From Thunnus maccoyii (Eukaryota; Chordata; Actinopteri; Scombriformes; Scombridae): 64,000 nucleotides of DNA. Positions 14,229-26,200 of this stretch are shown here, in pieces; the stretch's first letter is position 1, and every line of letters starts with the position of its first letter. The stretch lies in assembly GCF_910596095.1 (NCBI RefSeq), contig NC_056540.1, positions 11,215,001 through 11,279,000 on the forward strand. Direction: 5' to 3'. The notes under the pieces were generated by a model, which saw nothing but the letters and a program-made list of their open reading frames with translations, did no database searches and had not been told where the DNA came from. The position numbers and the translations under genes were made by a program.

Positions 14229-15859
14229 TCACCATGTCCTAATGCCATGTAATGAAGACACACCATTACTGGAGGAAAATGTGTTCTGGACATTATTCAG
14301 CTCCCCTACACCGAAGTTCATGTAATTCCCGTTGTTGGAGGATCCTTGCATAGTTTGCATCGTGGCTGCTGGGTAATTACACGCATAGTTTGTGTTGCAT
14401 CCGGGGCTGGTGTAGTTACTGAAAGCCGGGTAGTTGTTATAAGTGAAATGGTTGATGTGACCCATGCTGTAGGACGGGTTGTAGGTGGCTGTGTCTGCCG
14501 CGAGGCAAGGCTTGCCATCCCGCACCAGCACCGGCACTGACACCCTCCTGGGCGGCGGCAGAGACACCATCTCCAGACTCTGGTCCTGCCTCTGCCGCTT
14601 GCACTTGTACCTCCTGTTCTGGAACCAGATCTTCACCTGGGTCGGGGTGAGTTTGAGTACCCCGGCCAGGTGGTCTCTCTCCGGGGCGGACAGGTACCTC
14701 TGCTGCTTGAAGCGCCGCTCCAGCTCGTACACCTGCGCCTGGGAGAAGAGGACCCGCGGCTTCCTGCGTCTCCGAGGCTTCGGGCGGTCCGGATCCTCGG
14801 GCTTCATGTGATCCACGGGATCGGCCGGAGGACTGAACTCCTCTGATTAAACCACACAGAAAGACAAGAATCATTTCCTGCAAATGTAACTTCCTTGCAT
14901 AGAGCCACACGAATATTTCTATTTACAGTTTGTTATTTTTCCTACTACTGACAACACTAATATAAAATAATTATTATAATAACAACATGATATGTGTGTA
15001 TTATATTATATCCTAGCAATTGTGATATATCATTGGTTACTGGTTTAATCCTGCCAAGGTTGGTGGTTCAATTCCCTTGAACACCCATTATGCATGCAGT
15101 GTAACCTTTGATAAAAACACATGTAATGTACATTTTCACACATGTAACACCTAACATGCTATTTAACATCTTAATATAATTTATGTCAAATGTGTCAGTG
15201 CAACTTTGGTTCTCTTTTACTAAAGAACTACAGGCCATTTCATACATGTTAAATAGTCTAGCAGGTCAACAGGAACATGCTGACACTGAACTCAACTTTT
15301 ATATTTGTTTAATTTGAAAAAAAATCTATTTTAATAGCGTGTATTGAGTGTAAATGTTTGCCGTTTTATTGCTTAAATTAAGTTGTTGTTTGTTTTTGTT
15401 TTGTTTTGTAGCCTATCTGGTGCACAAATCAGGGCACATCAGCCTGTAGGCCTTTTTTTCCACAGGCCTTGAAATAAAATGTTGTCCTCTCATCAACTCA
15501 CCTTTTCTGCGTTTCCCCTCAAACGAGTCCCCTTTCCCTTCCTTAACTATATCCATCTCTATGAGTGATTTCCCATAAAAGGTAGTAGCAAAGTTGAGTG
15601 CATTGCCTCTGCCGGTTTTGGGCTCTTGGAGGTCTTCTCCAAACAGCGAGGTGGCGGACGACATGTCCCGCAGAGGCTCCTGTTTCAGGCGGGCCAGCAT
15701 GCAGGAGGAGGAGGAGGAGGTGGAGGAGGAGGTCGGCACGGTGCAGCAGTCCATACGAGAAGAAACATCCAGAGAAGACACCATAACGTCATGACTCTGC
15801 TCCAAGTTTAATATATCCTTTACAGAGAAGGGAGTGGACGTGCTGGGGCTGGGAAACAT
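14229..15859 (-). CDS. nkx2.5: Cardiac homeobox transcription factor Nkx2.5, two exons
   Basis: Exon 1 is 15859-15502 and exon 2 is 14842-14229 on the - strand. They join as G|AG at codon 120 to give 323 residues. The ATG at 15859 is chosen because [20 protein letters not shown] matches the family N-terminus with its TN (tinman) repressor motif at residues 10-20; the triplet two codons upstream is TTG. The homeodomain spans about 145-204 ([10 protein letters not shown]...[12 protein letters not shown]) with Tyr54 (Y198), the NK-2 class signature that recognises CAAGTG-type sites. The NK2-specific domain is about 218-233 ([16 protein letters not shown]), and the conserved end is [12 protein letters not shown] Ser/Thr run (44-52) is coded by an unstable GAG/CTC triplet tract. 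Nkx2.5 drives cardiac specification with GATA and T-box factors. Nkx2.3/2.7 relatives are excluded by synteny and by the N- and C-termini. The frame is intact. Confidence 0.97.
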
Positions 15860-17861
15860 TGCCAAGAACTGAAAAAAAAACCTATTAAGCTGTCATATGG
15901 AGGCAACCAAAAGACGTCAACAAACTCCCTCTTCTTCCTGGTAATATTTACTGGGTTTAAGTATTAGTTTGGTACACCAGACTGATCTTGAGTGAAGTGT
16001 GCATTTTGAATGTCAACTCTGTCTCCAAACTTTTTTTTTTCTCGGCCTCCCTCTCCCGGTGACGCAGGGAGGAGGGGGTGAGATGGGGGGAGCTAGTGGG
16101 ACCCTCTGTATGGAGCCGCTGGTACTCCCACTTCATATGACGTGTAAAGTGATGTCTGGTACATGTTAGGCCTGATGTTGCTTATAGGCCTATATCCTAT
16201 ATCATTCACTGCAAATATACCCAACCGGTCCAGATCGTATTATTCTATTTCCAAAGATACATTGTTAAAACAGTTTCTCAAATCAGCCTTTTTCTTCATC
16301 CTGGTGGAGTTATCTACCCTTTTTTTGCCTTCAGAATGACCTCGATTTAAAAACAAAAATCCTAAATGAAGTGAAACGAAATAAATGGCTTTTCAGATGG
16401 ACATTTTTCAGTATGACAGTTAGTTATTACGCACAATGCAAACGCCTTCTCCAGATCTACAAGCCCTGCATTTGGACGGATGTTTACACACATCCTCAAG
16501 TGCCATTGGAGAAATAATCCAACTTTGTGTACATCAACATGATATAATCACAACTGCATTTGGGTTATACTGGGAGAATTTAACTGTATTAATGTGTGCC
16601 TGAAAAGTCCGGGCGTGCACGCGTTTAAGGTGTCGGCCTGTCCCTCATCGGAGGGGAAACAGAGCAGACAAGCGTCAAGAAAAAAGCGGCAGACAACTAA
16701 CTTGGTCCCTGAACACGGAACCTGAAACCAGGAGCGACACCACTCTGCTGTCTGCCTCCAAGAGATTCTGGAGCCACTGTCTGCCTTATCAGGGCGTGAT
16801 AACAGATGACAACAAACCTGCTCGCACACATACACACACACACTCACTCCCACCCACGCTGCAGGCCAGGTTATCCTGAGGAAGTGTCATATGTGACACC
16901 CAGGGTTTAGGCGATAAAATAGTCCCAATTTATTACGCTAAAGCTTTCAAATTTGCCGTTGTGATGAAGTGTTTGTTCAGCAGCACTCTATCGACCCATG
17001 AGCAAGACACTATCCTATCACCTCCAGGTGTGCAGCGTATTGACAAACGAGAGGATGTCAATTAAGCCTAAGCTACAATCAGTAATTTATAGATGAACAT
17101 AACAATGCACAAATCATTTCAATGAGCTGCAGTAAAAATGGAGACAACTGTGCGTAATGACACATAACCTGTGCCTCCCCACGCACGGTTGGCACTCAAC
17201 CTGCTATTAATGCCTGTGGAGACGGTCACAGGAGACAGACAGTATTATCGTTTGTTTTATCTTCAGCGTTTAGCACAGCCACGGGGTAAATGGGTCCCCC
17301 TGTCTCCGACCTAGCGATGGTGTTTATAGTTTTGAAGACTATTTGTGCGCCTAGCGAGCTGATGAATGGCCGTAAAATCTTTCTCAGGCGCAGTGAGAGT
17401 CAACACTGGCCCGGCTCTTGCTGTAATAATTGGTGAAATAAAGTAAACGCAAGGGGGGAAACACAAGACATGGGAAAATGTTTTCATCATGATTGATTTC
17501 CACTGGCCTTGCGCAGCTTGAGTGTAATGCTTTGGAGAAAGTGCAGTTTTTACAGGTTTCTGTCATTAATCGCAAGAAATAAATGCAATTTTTTAAACGG
17601 TTGCTCATAAATTGGTCTCCAGATAAAATATGTCTTGAGTTCTACTGGATAGTAAAATATTCTGCCAACTGTAAATTGAACATGACAGGTCTGGCATGTG
17701 TTTCATATCCCTAATGCTTCGTCCTGCAGCAGCCCCGCAGTCCCCTTTGACCTGTCTTTCTGCAGCACATCTCCAACTCAGATAAAGCTTCAGATAAGGT
17801 TACTTAAAAACTTCCGCTGCACGAATGTGTGGGTATTTTGAGGGTTGCGTGTCGGAGTGAG

Positions 17862-17862
<1 letters not shown>
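15860..17862. other. nkx2.5 5' region, no coding sequence
   Basis: This is the region upstream of nkx2.5. A pyrimidine tract followed by CAG ends 12 bases before the ATG (- strand, 15883-15871) and could be a 5' UTR acceptor. NK-type sites include TCAAGTG (16497-16503). GATA-type sites cluster at 16785-17010 and 17780-17797. Much of 16430-17330 is of higher complexity than the gene desert beyond, as expected of regulatory DNA. Confidence 0.5.
16785..16917. promoter_or_regulatory. GATA-site cluster upstream of nkx2.5
   Basis: Four GATA cores in 133 bases: CTTATC (16785-16790), TGATAA (16798-16803), TTATC (16871-16875) and GATAA (16913-16917). The first two face each other with 7 bases between them. 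GATA4/5/6 are known direct regulators of Nkx2-5 in mammals and fish. The cluster lies about 0.9-1.1 kb before the start codon. Its function is inferred from the motifs. Confidence 0.3.
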
Positions 17863-17926
<64 letters not shown>

Positions 17927-17968
17927 GTGTGTGTGTATGTGTGTGCGCGCGTGTGTGTGTGTGTGTGT
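17863..17968. repeat. Compound (CT)n-(GT)n microsatellite
   Basis: About 31 CT units (17863-17924) are followed by GT-rich repeats with GC and AT interruptions up to 17968. The open frames read across it on both strands are repeat artefacts. It is probably highly variable. Confidence 0.95.
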
Positions 17969-20945
17969 GGTGAGAGAGGGAGAGAGAAAGACCCAAATTA
18001 AAATTTTTGTCTCCTGCCTAAACTGGTGGTGCACGACGCCGCTTTAAAATGGACTGGTATTCTCTGTCCTCGAGGCATTTGGGTGATTTCCTTCCATTAA
18101 CTTTTTGGTAATTAGACTAATTAAGATTTAACAGACTCATTAGGATAATCCGGTTAAGAATGACATAGCAAACATTTTACACTTTCCCCACAAAAGCGTG
18201 TTAATTAACCTACCAGCTCGCATTGCAGCCAGTGCGTTGTAACAGTGGACAAAGAATCCAAAACGCTGTGGCAATATCACAATTCCTCCATTCAAAATTT
18301 TGTATTTGTTTAAAATCATAAGTTGTAAAATGTAAAACACTCTTATGGATGCATTACTACTGTATAAAGCAGCTTAGCTGGCATTAGTTGTAACTAAGCT
18401 GTAGAAATGCTTCATACAGCATTCTTTTATATGTTTAAATATGTCAAACTTAAATAGCAAAGTATGTAACTGCATCTGTCAGATGAATACAGTGAGTACA
18501 AAATCCAATATTTACCTTAATATGTAATGGAATAAATATAGAAAGTTTCATATAAAAAATAAAGTGATAAAATAGAAATGCCTCAAAATGTTAAAGAAGT
18601 ACAATACAAGAGTAAGTAGTTACTTTCAGTCTCTTTTGTATTGTGGAAAAGCTTTAATTTAAATGTTAATCCAACAACAAAAAAGACATTAAAAGCATTA
18701 GGCAAAAAGAAAAGAAACATGAAAGATAGTGCAGCAAAATATCTGTAAATATTTACATTTGAATATGAACACATTCACGATCTATATACACAACAGACAC
18801 ACATACTGTATATACCTGCAAAAACCTACACATAAACTCACATAAATGTATTTTTAGTATTTAAATGCATCACATATACACTTATACATATAAACACAGA
18901 AATATACTGTATACTTACATAAAAATTTTTATTTTAACAAGTGATTTAAAGGAGAGCACAGGGTCAACTCGTCTGACCGGTTTTTTCCAAAGTCTGGAGG
19001 CTCAAACAGCAAAAGTCCAATCTTCATGTCTTCTGTGCTCTCAGAGGGTCTGACCACAGACATACAGAGTTATATCTCTACACTTTAAAATTAATTAACA
19101 AAATTTTAATATCTGTTTAAACTCTCAAATTAATTAGTAAACACTGAAAGCAATGAACTGCGCTCTGCTATTTTGGATGTAGTCAAGAGCCTGGCTGCTG
19201 CCTTCTGAGATTCAGAGATTTTCTTACGAGGAAAAGTAAATAGAGTTACAATAATCAATCTGTTTCTTGAACATCTGTAGAAGTACTATAGAGTCATTTA
19301 GAAAGTTTTAAAAGACAGTTTCCCACTCTGGTGAACAACTGAATTCATCAGTCCAGTCAACACACACATACATATGTGTGTGTTAAGTTTAATATGTAGA
19401 ATGTAATTATGCATTTTACATACACAGTATATACAGTACACCAACAAAAGGCAAAAGGGTCAGTAGAATATTATAGGTGAAAGAAAATTCAACAATCCAA
19501 CAAAGATCCATAAATTTCACATATAGTTAATGTAAACTTAGGTTGGGCCTACAGTGCTTACACATTTTATAAACTGGGCCATATGAAGTCCTGAGGTCCA
19601 GAGTCCAAATGAGAGCTATGCTGAACACAGCATTGATAAAAAAGAAAATAATAATAGTCTATCCTAAAATAGTCAAAGTTTGAAATTAAATTAATTTAAA
19701 AACTAGATTTATCTGTAATCATAGTCTGTTGTGAAAGAAAAATGTCTACTGAGAATCAGGGAAATGGGGAGACTGAAGAATTTTTAATTCCCACTGTGAA
19801 ACAAATCTAAAAAATGCGTTTTCCTTTTTCAGCAAAAATGCAGACTCTGTTTCACTGTGCAACTCCAGTCTGACCTATAACTTTACAACATTACACATTG
19901 CAAGTAAATGCACCACGAATAATAACCAGACCTGAACTTAAAGTGATTTTTTAAAAATCTAATTGAACTTTTAATGAACCACCTTCAAGCCTTGAACTGA
20001 TCCCTGGTTCAGCTCCCATCAGACATCACAACTCTCATGTGACCCAACTGTAGCCTGATATGTTGGAAATTCATATCACCACCTGTTTTTCCATCTTTCT
20101 TGTCAAGAGTTCATTATGTTTCACAGTCTACCTCCCTGTTCACTTAATGGGTGATACAGTCAAATTTGCTTTTAGTCCAAGGTCGAGCCATGGCAACTGC
20201 TCTCTCAAGTCTCTTTCTCCGCTGCACCCTGGATGTTTCATATAAAATTAGTAACTGGGGCTGAGATATCATGAACTGACATGATTGATGTGTTTTACTT
20301 GTCACTGAGTCAAATTTGGCCCTTTGCCCCCAGTGTCCTCTCCACCACTCGTTTTTGGGTGACACTGCCACCATGTGGCTGCTGCAGGAACACACCCACA
20401 CTTTGGCTTAATCCATTTTCCATTTGCTGTCTTAATTGTGATGATGAGATGGATTTTTTTCTTTTTTTTTTTTTTGGATTTTTGGAGTGTACTGTATCAT
20501 TTATCGCGTGACAAGACTGTAACTGTAAGCATCTGCTGCTCCGGGGTCAGGTTTTTGTAACTGGAAACGAACTGAATATGGCAGCGATGTTGAGTGCCAT
20601 CTGTCTGTGCATCATTTGTCTTGTCTGTGATGGAGCGAGCAGCATCTCCTTCATCTACCCTCCATCCTCTGCTTCCTCCCACCCCTCACACACACTCCCC
20701 AGGTCATGTTCATAGGCTTGGCAAAGCTTCACACAGAGCTTCTGCTGAGTTCAAGGTGATGTTAGGGCCCCCGGGGGACATAAGAGGATGGCTCTTATAC
20801 TCCGCGCCTGCTTTAGTTTTGTCTACGTCCCCCTACAGCTGATGTTTGAGGTCAGTAGTAGAATACTGCTGTGTTGTAGATCATGAGCCGATGAATGGAT
20901 TTTAAGGGACAGGTTGTGCCATGTTGACATATGCGGACAAAGATT
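17969..20945. other. AT-rich intergenic DNA, nothing identified
   Basis: No gene, RNA or clear transposon is seen. 18400-18930 and 19330-19700 are strongly AT-rich. 20300-20850 is more complex and contains a T-rich run (20455-20475), without a supportable coding exon. Confidence 0.5.
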
Positions 20946-21405
20946 TTAAAGTGGTACTCCAGCAATTTACTATTGCACTTCCATAAAGTTGGTGGACTTG
21001 CAAGACACATGTTAAAAAAAGAACGAGAAGAATCAGAATTGAAGCAGCAAAGGCCGAGATATTCTGATTTTTATTCTCTGGCATGAGTCAAGCTTCAAAA
21101 ATGCTGATCCTACAATTCCCATGATACAATTTATTAGGCATAGAGGTTTAATGTGGCAACCATGAACCACAACATTCACTGTTCGGGTCTGACTTGGCAC
21201 CTTTGTTGCTTGTTTTCCCCATTTCCCTCTCCTTTCATGTCCTCCCACCTCTCTATTGTTAGAAATAACGGACAATAAAAGACATAACAAGAAATAACTG
21301 ATAATCACACACCATTCTGAGATAACCCTGATGATATCATCAGAGTCCTTCATCAGTCCATCAACAGACACCTTTATGTGTAAAATTGGTGGAATGTCCC
21401 TTTAA
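20946..21405. mobile_element. Non-autonomous element with TTAA ends
   Basis: The left end is TTAA then AGTGGTACTCCAGCAATT; the right end is TTGGTGGAATGTCCCT then TTAA. These are degenerate inverted repeats flanked by TTAA on both sides. The interior string CCTACAATTCCCATGATACA belongs to a repeat I recognise from percomorph genomes. TTAA targets and AG...CT ends suggest a Kolobok-type (or piggyBac-type) MITE. There is no transposase. Confidence 0.55.
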
Positions 21406-21959
21406 ATGAGTCCAATTCAATGAACCATTTTCACCTCTTTTGAATCTTTTAAACTAAAATGTATTTGCCTGTATCTGCCTCCTTCTGAAAGATGCTTTCC
21501 TGATACATTTTGTGAGTCCTCTTCAGCTGTGAACTCCTAGTATCGTCTACTGCTCTCAACTATCTAGCAACTTAAAGACAACCGCACTTCAATCTTCTGT
21601 ATCTGGCTTTTGTTGTGTTAGTACACATATTGGCCAGAGGAGGGCAGCATCACACAGTAGTTTACTAATCCTTCCACACTGATACCTCAAACTCATCATG
21701 TCATTTTGATTAAAGAAACATCATATGCTAAAATTACATGCACATTGTAGGAAACAAATATTTTTCCATTTCAGGTCCACGTTGTGTTCGGATGTGACCA
21801 ACCTATTCATTGTGTCTTAAGTGTGCTTATCTTTTCTGTTCACTTGAACTTTTTCAACTCTCAATTATAGACTACTTGTCTGGTGTGTTAGGATCTACAT
21901 AATCTCCCTAATGCCTCGGATATTTGTAAGTATACAGTCTAACTCTGTGTTCCCCTTTG

Positions 21960-22230
21960 TCCCCTCTTTAAATATTAGCTTTCATGATCTTGAGCTCGTC
22001 CTCCAGTGACCCAGGGGCCGACTACGTGCCCTGAGGTTTACTGCCTCTCTCTGTGAGCCGGCTTGTGCTGTATCAGCTGCCATTGCATTATGTCCCTTAA
22101 TTCACCCAGCCTTCCCTGAGCCCATTTAACATGCTGACTGCTTTGTTTTCCATGCAATTGGAGTTGACCAAGAAATGAGGTAAGAGCATCGCTAATAGGT
22201 TAAATGACCAACATTGCAATAAGGCTTACC
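21960..22230. other. Higher-complexity island, candidate conserved non-coding element
   Basis: This 270-base block is balanced in composition and free of repeats, unlike its neighbours. It contains homeodomain-like strings (CCCTTAATTCACCC, CATGCAATTGG, GCTAATAGGTTAAATGACC). No frame supports coding. It is a candidate element of the nkx2.5 regulatory domain, on inference only. Confidence 0.25.
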
Positions 22231-22351
22231 GGTGCAGCTTGATTACCACACTTGGCCCGATAGATAATTCATGTGGAGACAAAGGCTGTGTGGAAAGAGC
22301 ACTGGCCTCTGTGCATGTCTCTGGTCAAGGATGAGCCCGTTGTCATCCATC

Positions 22352-22362
22352 AAGACCACACA

Positions 22363-22394
<32 letters not shown>

Positions 22395-22408
22395 TGCACA
22401 CACACACT
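22352..22408. repeat. (CA)n microsatellite
   Basis: About 24 CA units with a T and a TG interruption. Confidence 0.95.
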
Positions 22409-22919
22409 GTCATCTATGACAGCAGCCAGAGAGGCCACCAAGTCCTTGGCATCATCATGACTGCTTCCTGTACAAAAAAACTCTGGTGGTACAAATAAAT
22501 TCAAGGGGGTTTGTTTATAAGTACACAAACATTCATTCACACACTCTGAGTCCATTTTCATCACTTCTAATTGTGCGGCAAGTTCTACAGCATTCAGAGC
22601 ATCGATCATTGTGTCGTCACCTTGGCACGCACAAATTGTGGCTGGACAGATCCGACACAGCTTCAATGAACTCCAGCCCATTATTTATTTATTTTTTTTT
22701 AGTATTTGACAGTAGACTCCAGGGACACCCACATGATGGCTCGACCCATGTCTCAGACAGTCACTAGGGAGTCTGGTGAGCAGGTTAACACAGCTGAGGG
22801 ATTGAAAAGAAAGAAAGACAGAAAGAAGGCTGATTATAAGGCACTGCGCTGTAAGTGCTTGTCTGTGCCACCAAGTCACCTTAGCAAGCACAGAGCAGCT
22901 TAAGGTTACTGTACGGCCA

Positions 22920-22945
22920 CTGTGTGTGTGTGTGTGTGTGTGTGT

Positions 22946-23004
<59 letters not shown>
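22920..23004. repeat. (TG)n-(AG)n compound microsatellite
   Basis: About 13 TG units are joined through GACAGT to about 27 AG units. Confidence 0.95.
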
Positions 23005-23009
<5 letters not shown>

Positions 23010-23173
23010 CAGTGTGTTAATGTGTGTCCTCTCCCTGTCTTTCCTCACTGCCTGTCTCTCCCTCTCTAATGGGGACAGTATGAGAAGAGAGCTTGTGCTC
23101 CGTCTGGACCTTTCTAATTGCCCCTGCCACAGAGGCCTGATACAGCAAGACCCTGTGTTCCCAGCAGGTCAGG

Positions 23174-23176
<3 letters not shown>

Positions 23177-23204
<28 letters not shown>

Positions 23205-23233
23205 CTATGTATGTGTGTGAGAGAGAGAGAGGT
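23177..23233. repeat. (GT)n-(GA)n microsatellite
   Basis: A third compound repeat of the same TG-to-GA design lies 170 bases after the previous one. Confidence 0.95.
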
Positions 23234-26200
23234 AGAGAGACTTGGGCAGACAGAATCATCACTCAGGTGGTGCTCCCGTGGCTCCACCACACACATTCAG
23301 GCCCCACATAGAGAACACCATTCATTATAAATATCAGACCTACGGGAGCAGAGCAGGAGCGGTGGGAAGAGATATGAGGGGAGGAGGAGAAGGTGAAGGA
23401 GGAGAGGGCAGGACAGAGAGATGAGCAGGAGAGACAGAGACAGAGAGTGCAAGAGCGCAGTGCAGGTAGATGATAGGTGATAACTGAATAAATTCTGCAG
23501 AAGTCAAGTTTTACAGTGTTTTTACTTTCACTTTGTAGAGAGAAAGCTTTATGCACACACACGCACATATACACACGTATACAGCTCCATCTTATCCTAG
23601 CACATAATCTTCCTGCAGCCCTCTGCTACTGCCAGGCCAGGTTATGAAATCCACCCAGGGCCAGGTTACAAAATCCTCTCTGTGGCATCTGCCAGGGAAG
23701 GCAGCTCCATGTTGACAGATGGGCACAGCATTCCTGGGCCTCGGACCTCGCCAGCGCACTGCCAGGAGCTGGACTGAAGGAGCCAATGGAGAGGCTGACT
23801 GGCATTTCTTTACACCTATGTGCTTAATTTCTGTGGCAACCTCGAGGCACGTACGACATGAGTTACATTCCCTGAATGCTGCTTCTTCAAACTGACACAT
23901 AGGGCAGTGACGGGTGTTACTGTGGAATGAATAGGGTAGTGATGGGTCAGGCATGTGTCTGATTTAATTAAAACTGCAGTAAAACTTGACAGTCATCTTG
24001 ATTTGGTCATTTCTCCTTGTTGTGTCCTGATCATTTCCTGTTCTTTTTCTTGTTTAATTCACACGCAGCATCGAGCTGTGTTTTAATGATCTGAATGTTT
24101 AAGAGACGTCTTCCTAGTGGTTTACCTCTACAGCTGAGGCAGGCTCAGTCCCATGCTGGCCCAGTTATGTGATCTACGTCCAGGCGGGGAAGAAAAGTTC
24201 GACCCCTTCCCCCACGCCTCATGCTGCTTCCACAGGGATAGTGTTTTACATGCTCAAGGTGAGTGGAATACCAGCGCAGCTCCTGTTAGCCCTGTGCTTT
24301 ACTCGCTCAGGATCCCCATCTCTCTCTGACCACCTGCTCCAACACCGTCCCCTAACCAGGTCACACTAATGAAACCTGCATGTGGCCACTTAGCAGTCAC
24401 TCACACTGCACACACACACACATAAAACTCGGATTAAATTATGATTATGAGAGCGACATCTATTCATCTTTGAAAATTTATTTTCTACGCAAAGTCGAGC
24501 CTATTTCGTGTGTTTTCATGCTTAAAAAAATGTACCTTACAGTCTTCTTTGCAGTTCAGCAGGGCATTTGAAACACAAATATAGCTTTGGCATGACTGAA
24601 CTTAATAGGCTGCCATTCTGCAAAACCATGCCACATTCTCTGCAATCACGTTCACCACTCTTTAACATCTAGCACTGCATGGACACAATGTTCCAAGACG
24701 CAGTGCAGAGGGTGCCCTGCCAACTCCTCCGACAGTGAGAGATTACAGTGATTACTCCTAAAGCAATCTCACTATGGACTGATGTATGTGCAGGGGTCAA
24801 AGAAAGGGAGGAGGGGGGGGTTGAGGGTACAGGAACATTGGCAAGTTTCACAGCCGAGAACAAAAAACACCAGCAAACGTGAGTGAGTTGTTGACCTCAA
24901 AATCACTGTTAAAACATGGTGTCCCCATTTGGTAATTATCCTCCTCCAGAGATGAGGTCAGGCTGAAAATCAGCTGAAAACAAAGTGGGATGATAATGGC
25001 AGTGGTGACGACGGGAGCAAAAGAATGAAAAGGAGAGGAGAAGAGGACATGACAGGGTGAAAATGAGAGAGAGCGAGAGAAAGGAGTGAGAGAGTGTGGT
25101 GAAACTCACTGCTTGGTGTGAGTGAGCATGGGAAATGCGTGGGACTTCTGGACCATCACTGGCTCCAAGGGGATCTGTTTGGTGACTGACGCACACGCAC
25201 AGACGTACATATATGCATGCACACACACACACAGTCATACAACCAAGTGTGGAGCCACTTGTTCGCTTCGAGAAGGGCTTCGTCCTCTCTACAACACTCC
25301 ATTTCATGCTTGGCTGCAGGCGTTCATCTTAGCTACCCACCTGCACTTTTGGCAAAGAGCATCAATGAAGTCTCCAATTTTAAGGTATAAAATGCACTCA
25401 AAAGTTTACATTTGGAGAACATTGAAACAGTGAAAACTCATCATTCATCTTCAGGCTACAGCTGTAAGTGATGCTCTTCACTTGTCGAGGGGTGATGCAA
25501 AAACAGTGCTGCCTAAAATGCACCACCAGAGGGCAAAATCTGGTCAGAAACTATAATAGAGACTCTGAAACTCACGTGCATGTACACACAGACACACACA
25601 AACACACATATTCATGTGTCTACATGCACAGACGCACACTCCCCATTATTCAACACACAATCAAGCTTTACTATGTCAGCATTTACATTCTTCCACTTGT
25701 GGTAACATACAGTATATACAACTCACAGCGTGTATAGTTTATATTATACATACTGTTCAGTGTATAGATCTGGACGTATGGCAGGCTCGCTGAGCATAGC
25801 ATAACCTTCTGCAAATGAAATGCAATGGCTCACCCTTATCTCAGGGAGGATTTAATATAATATCATGTTTAGGGAGGAACATGTAATGCATTAACCCGCA
25901 TAATTCATCTCAGAGCCCCCCCAAGACCAACTTCCACAATGGTAGCTGTCATCTCTGAGCTGTGAGGTCTTGAGGCTGACTCCCCTATGAGCTCACCTCA
26001 TGGTAGATTATGGGCCACTGGAGTATGTCTATGTTGAAGCCAAACTCTGGCAGGATTCAGCATGATGCGGTCTTTTCTCATGTCTAGGTTATTTTTATGG
26101 CTGAGGTGGTGGTGGAGCCATTGGGAGGTCTGATTACCCACTGAAATAGGCCAATACAATCATGGCTGCCTGCAGTGGCTGATACAGGGTGCTGCGCTGT

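Noticed and set aside
14346-14910. Several long frames on both strands over nkx2.5 exon 2
   Set aside because: They are shadow frames of the GC-rich homeobox exon.
15594-15811. Gly/Arg/Glu-rich frames on the + strand
   Set aside because: They are antisense shadows of nkx2.5 exon 1 and its serine-coding triplet tract.
17790-18047. Ser/Leu or Arg/Glu repeat proteins
   Set aside because: They are translations of the CT/GT microsatellite.
23592-23954. 120-codon Cys-rich antisense frame
   Set aside because: The CPMC..C..C-like spacing is not a known zinc motif and the frame lacks exon signals; a non-coding island is more likely.
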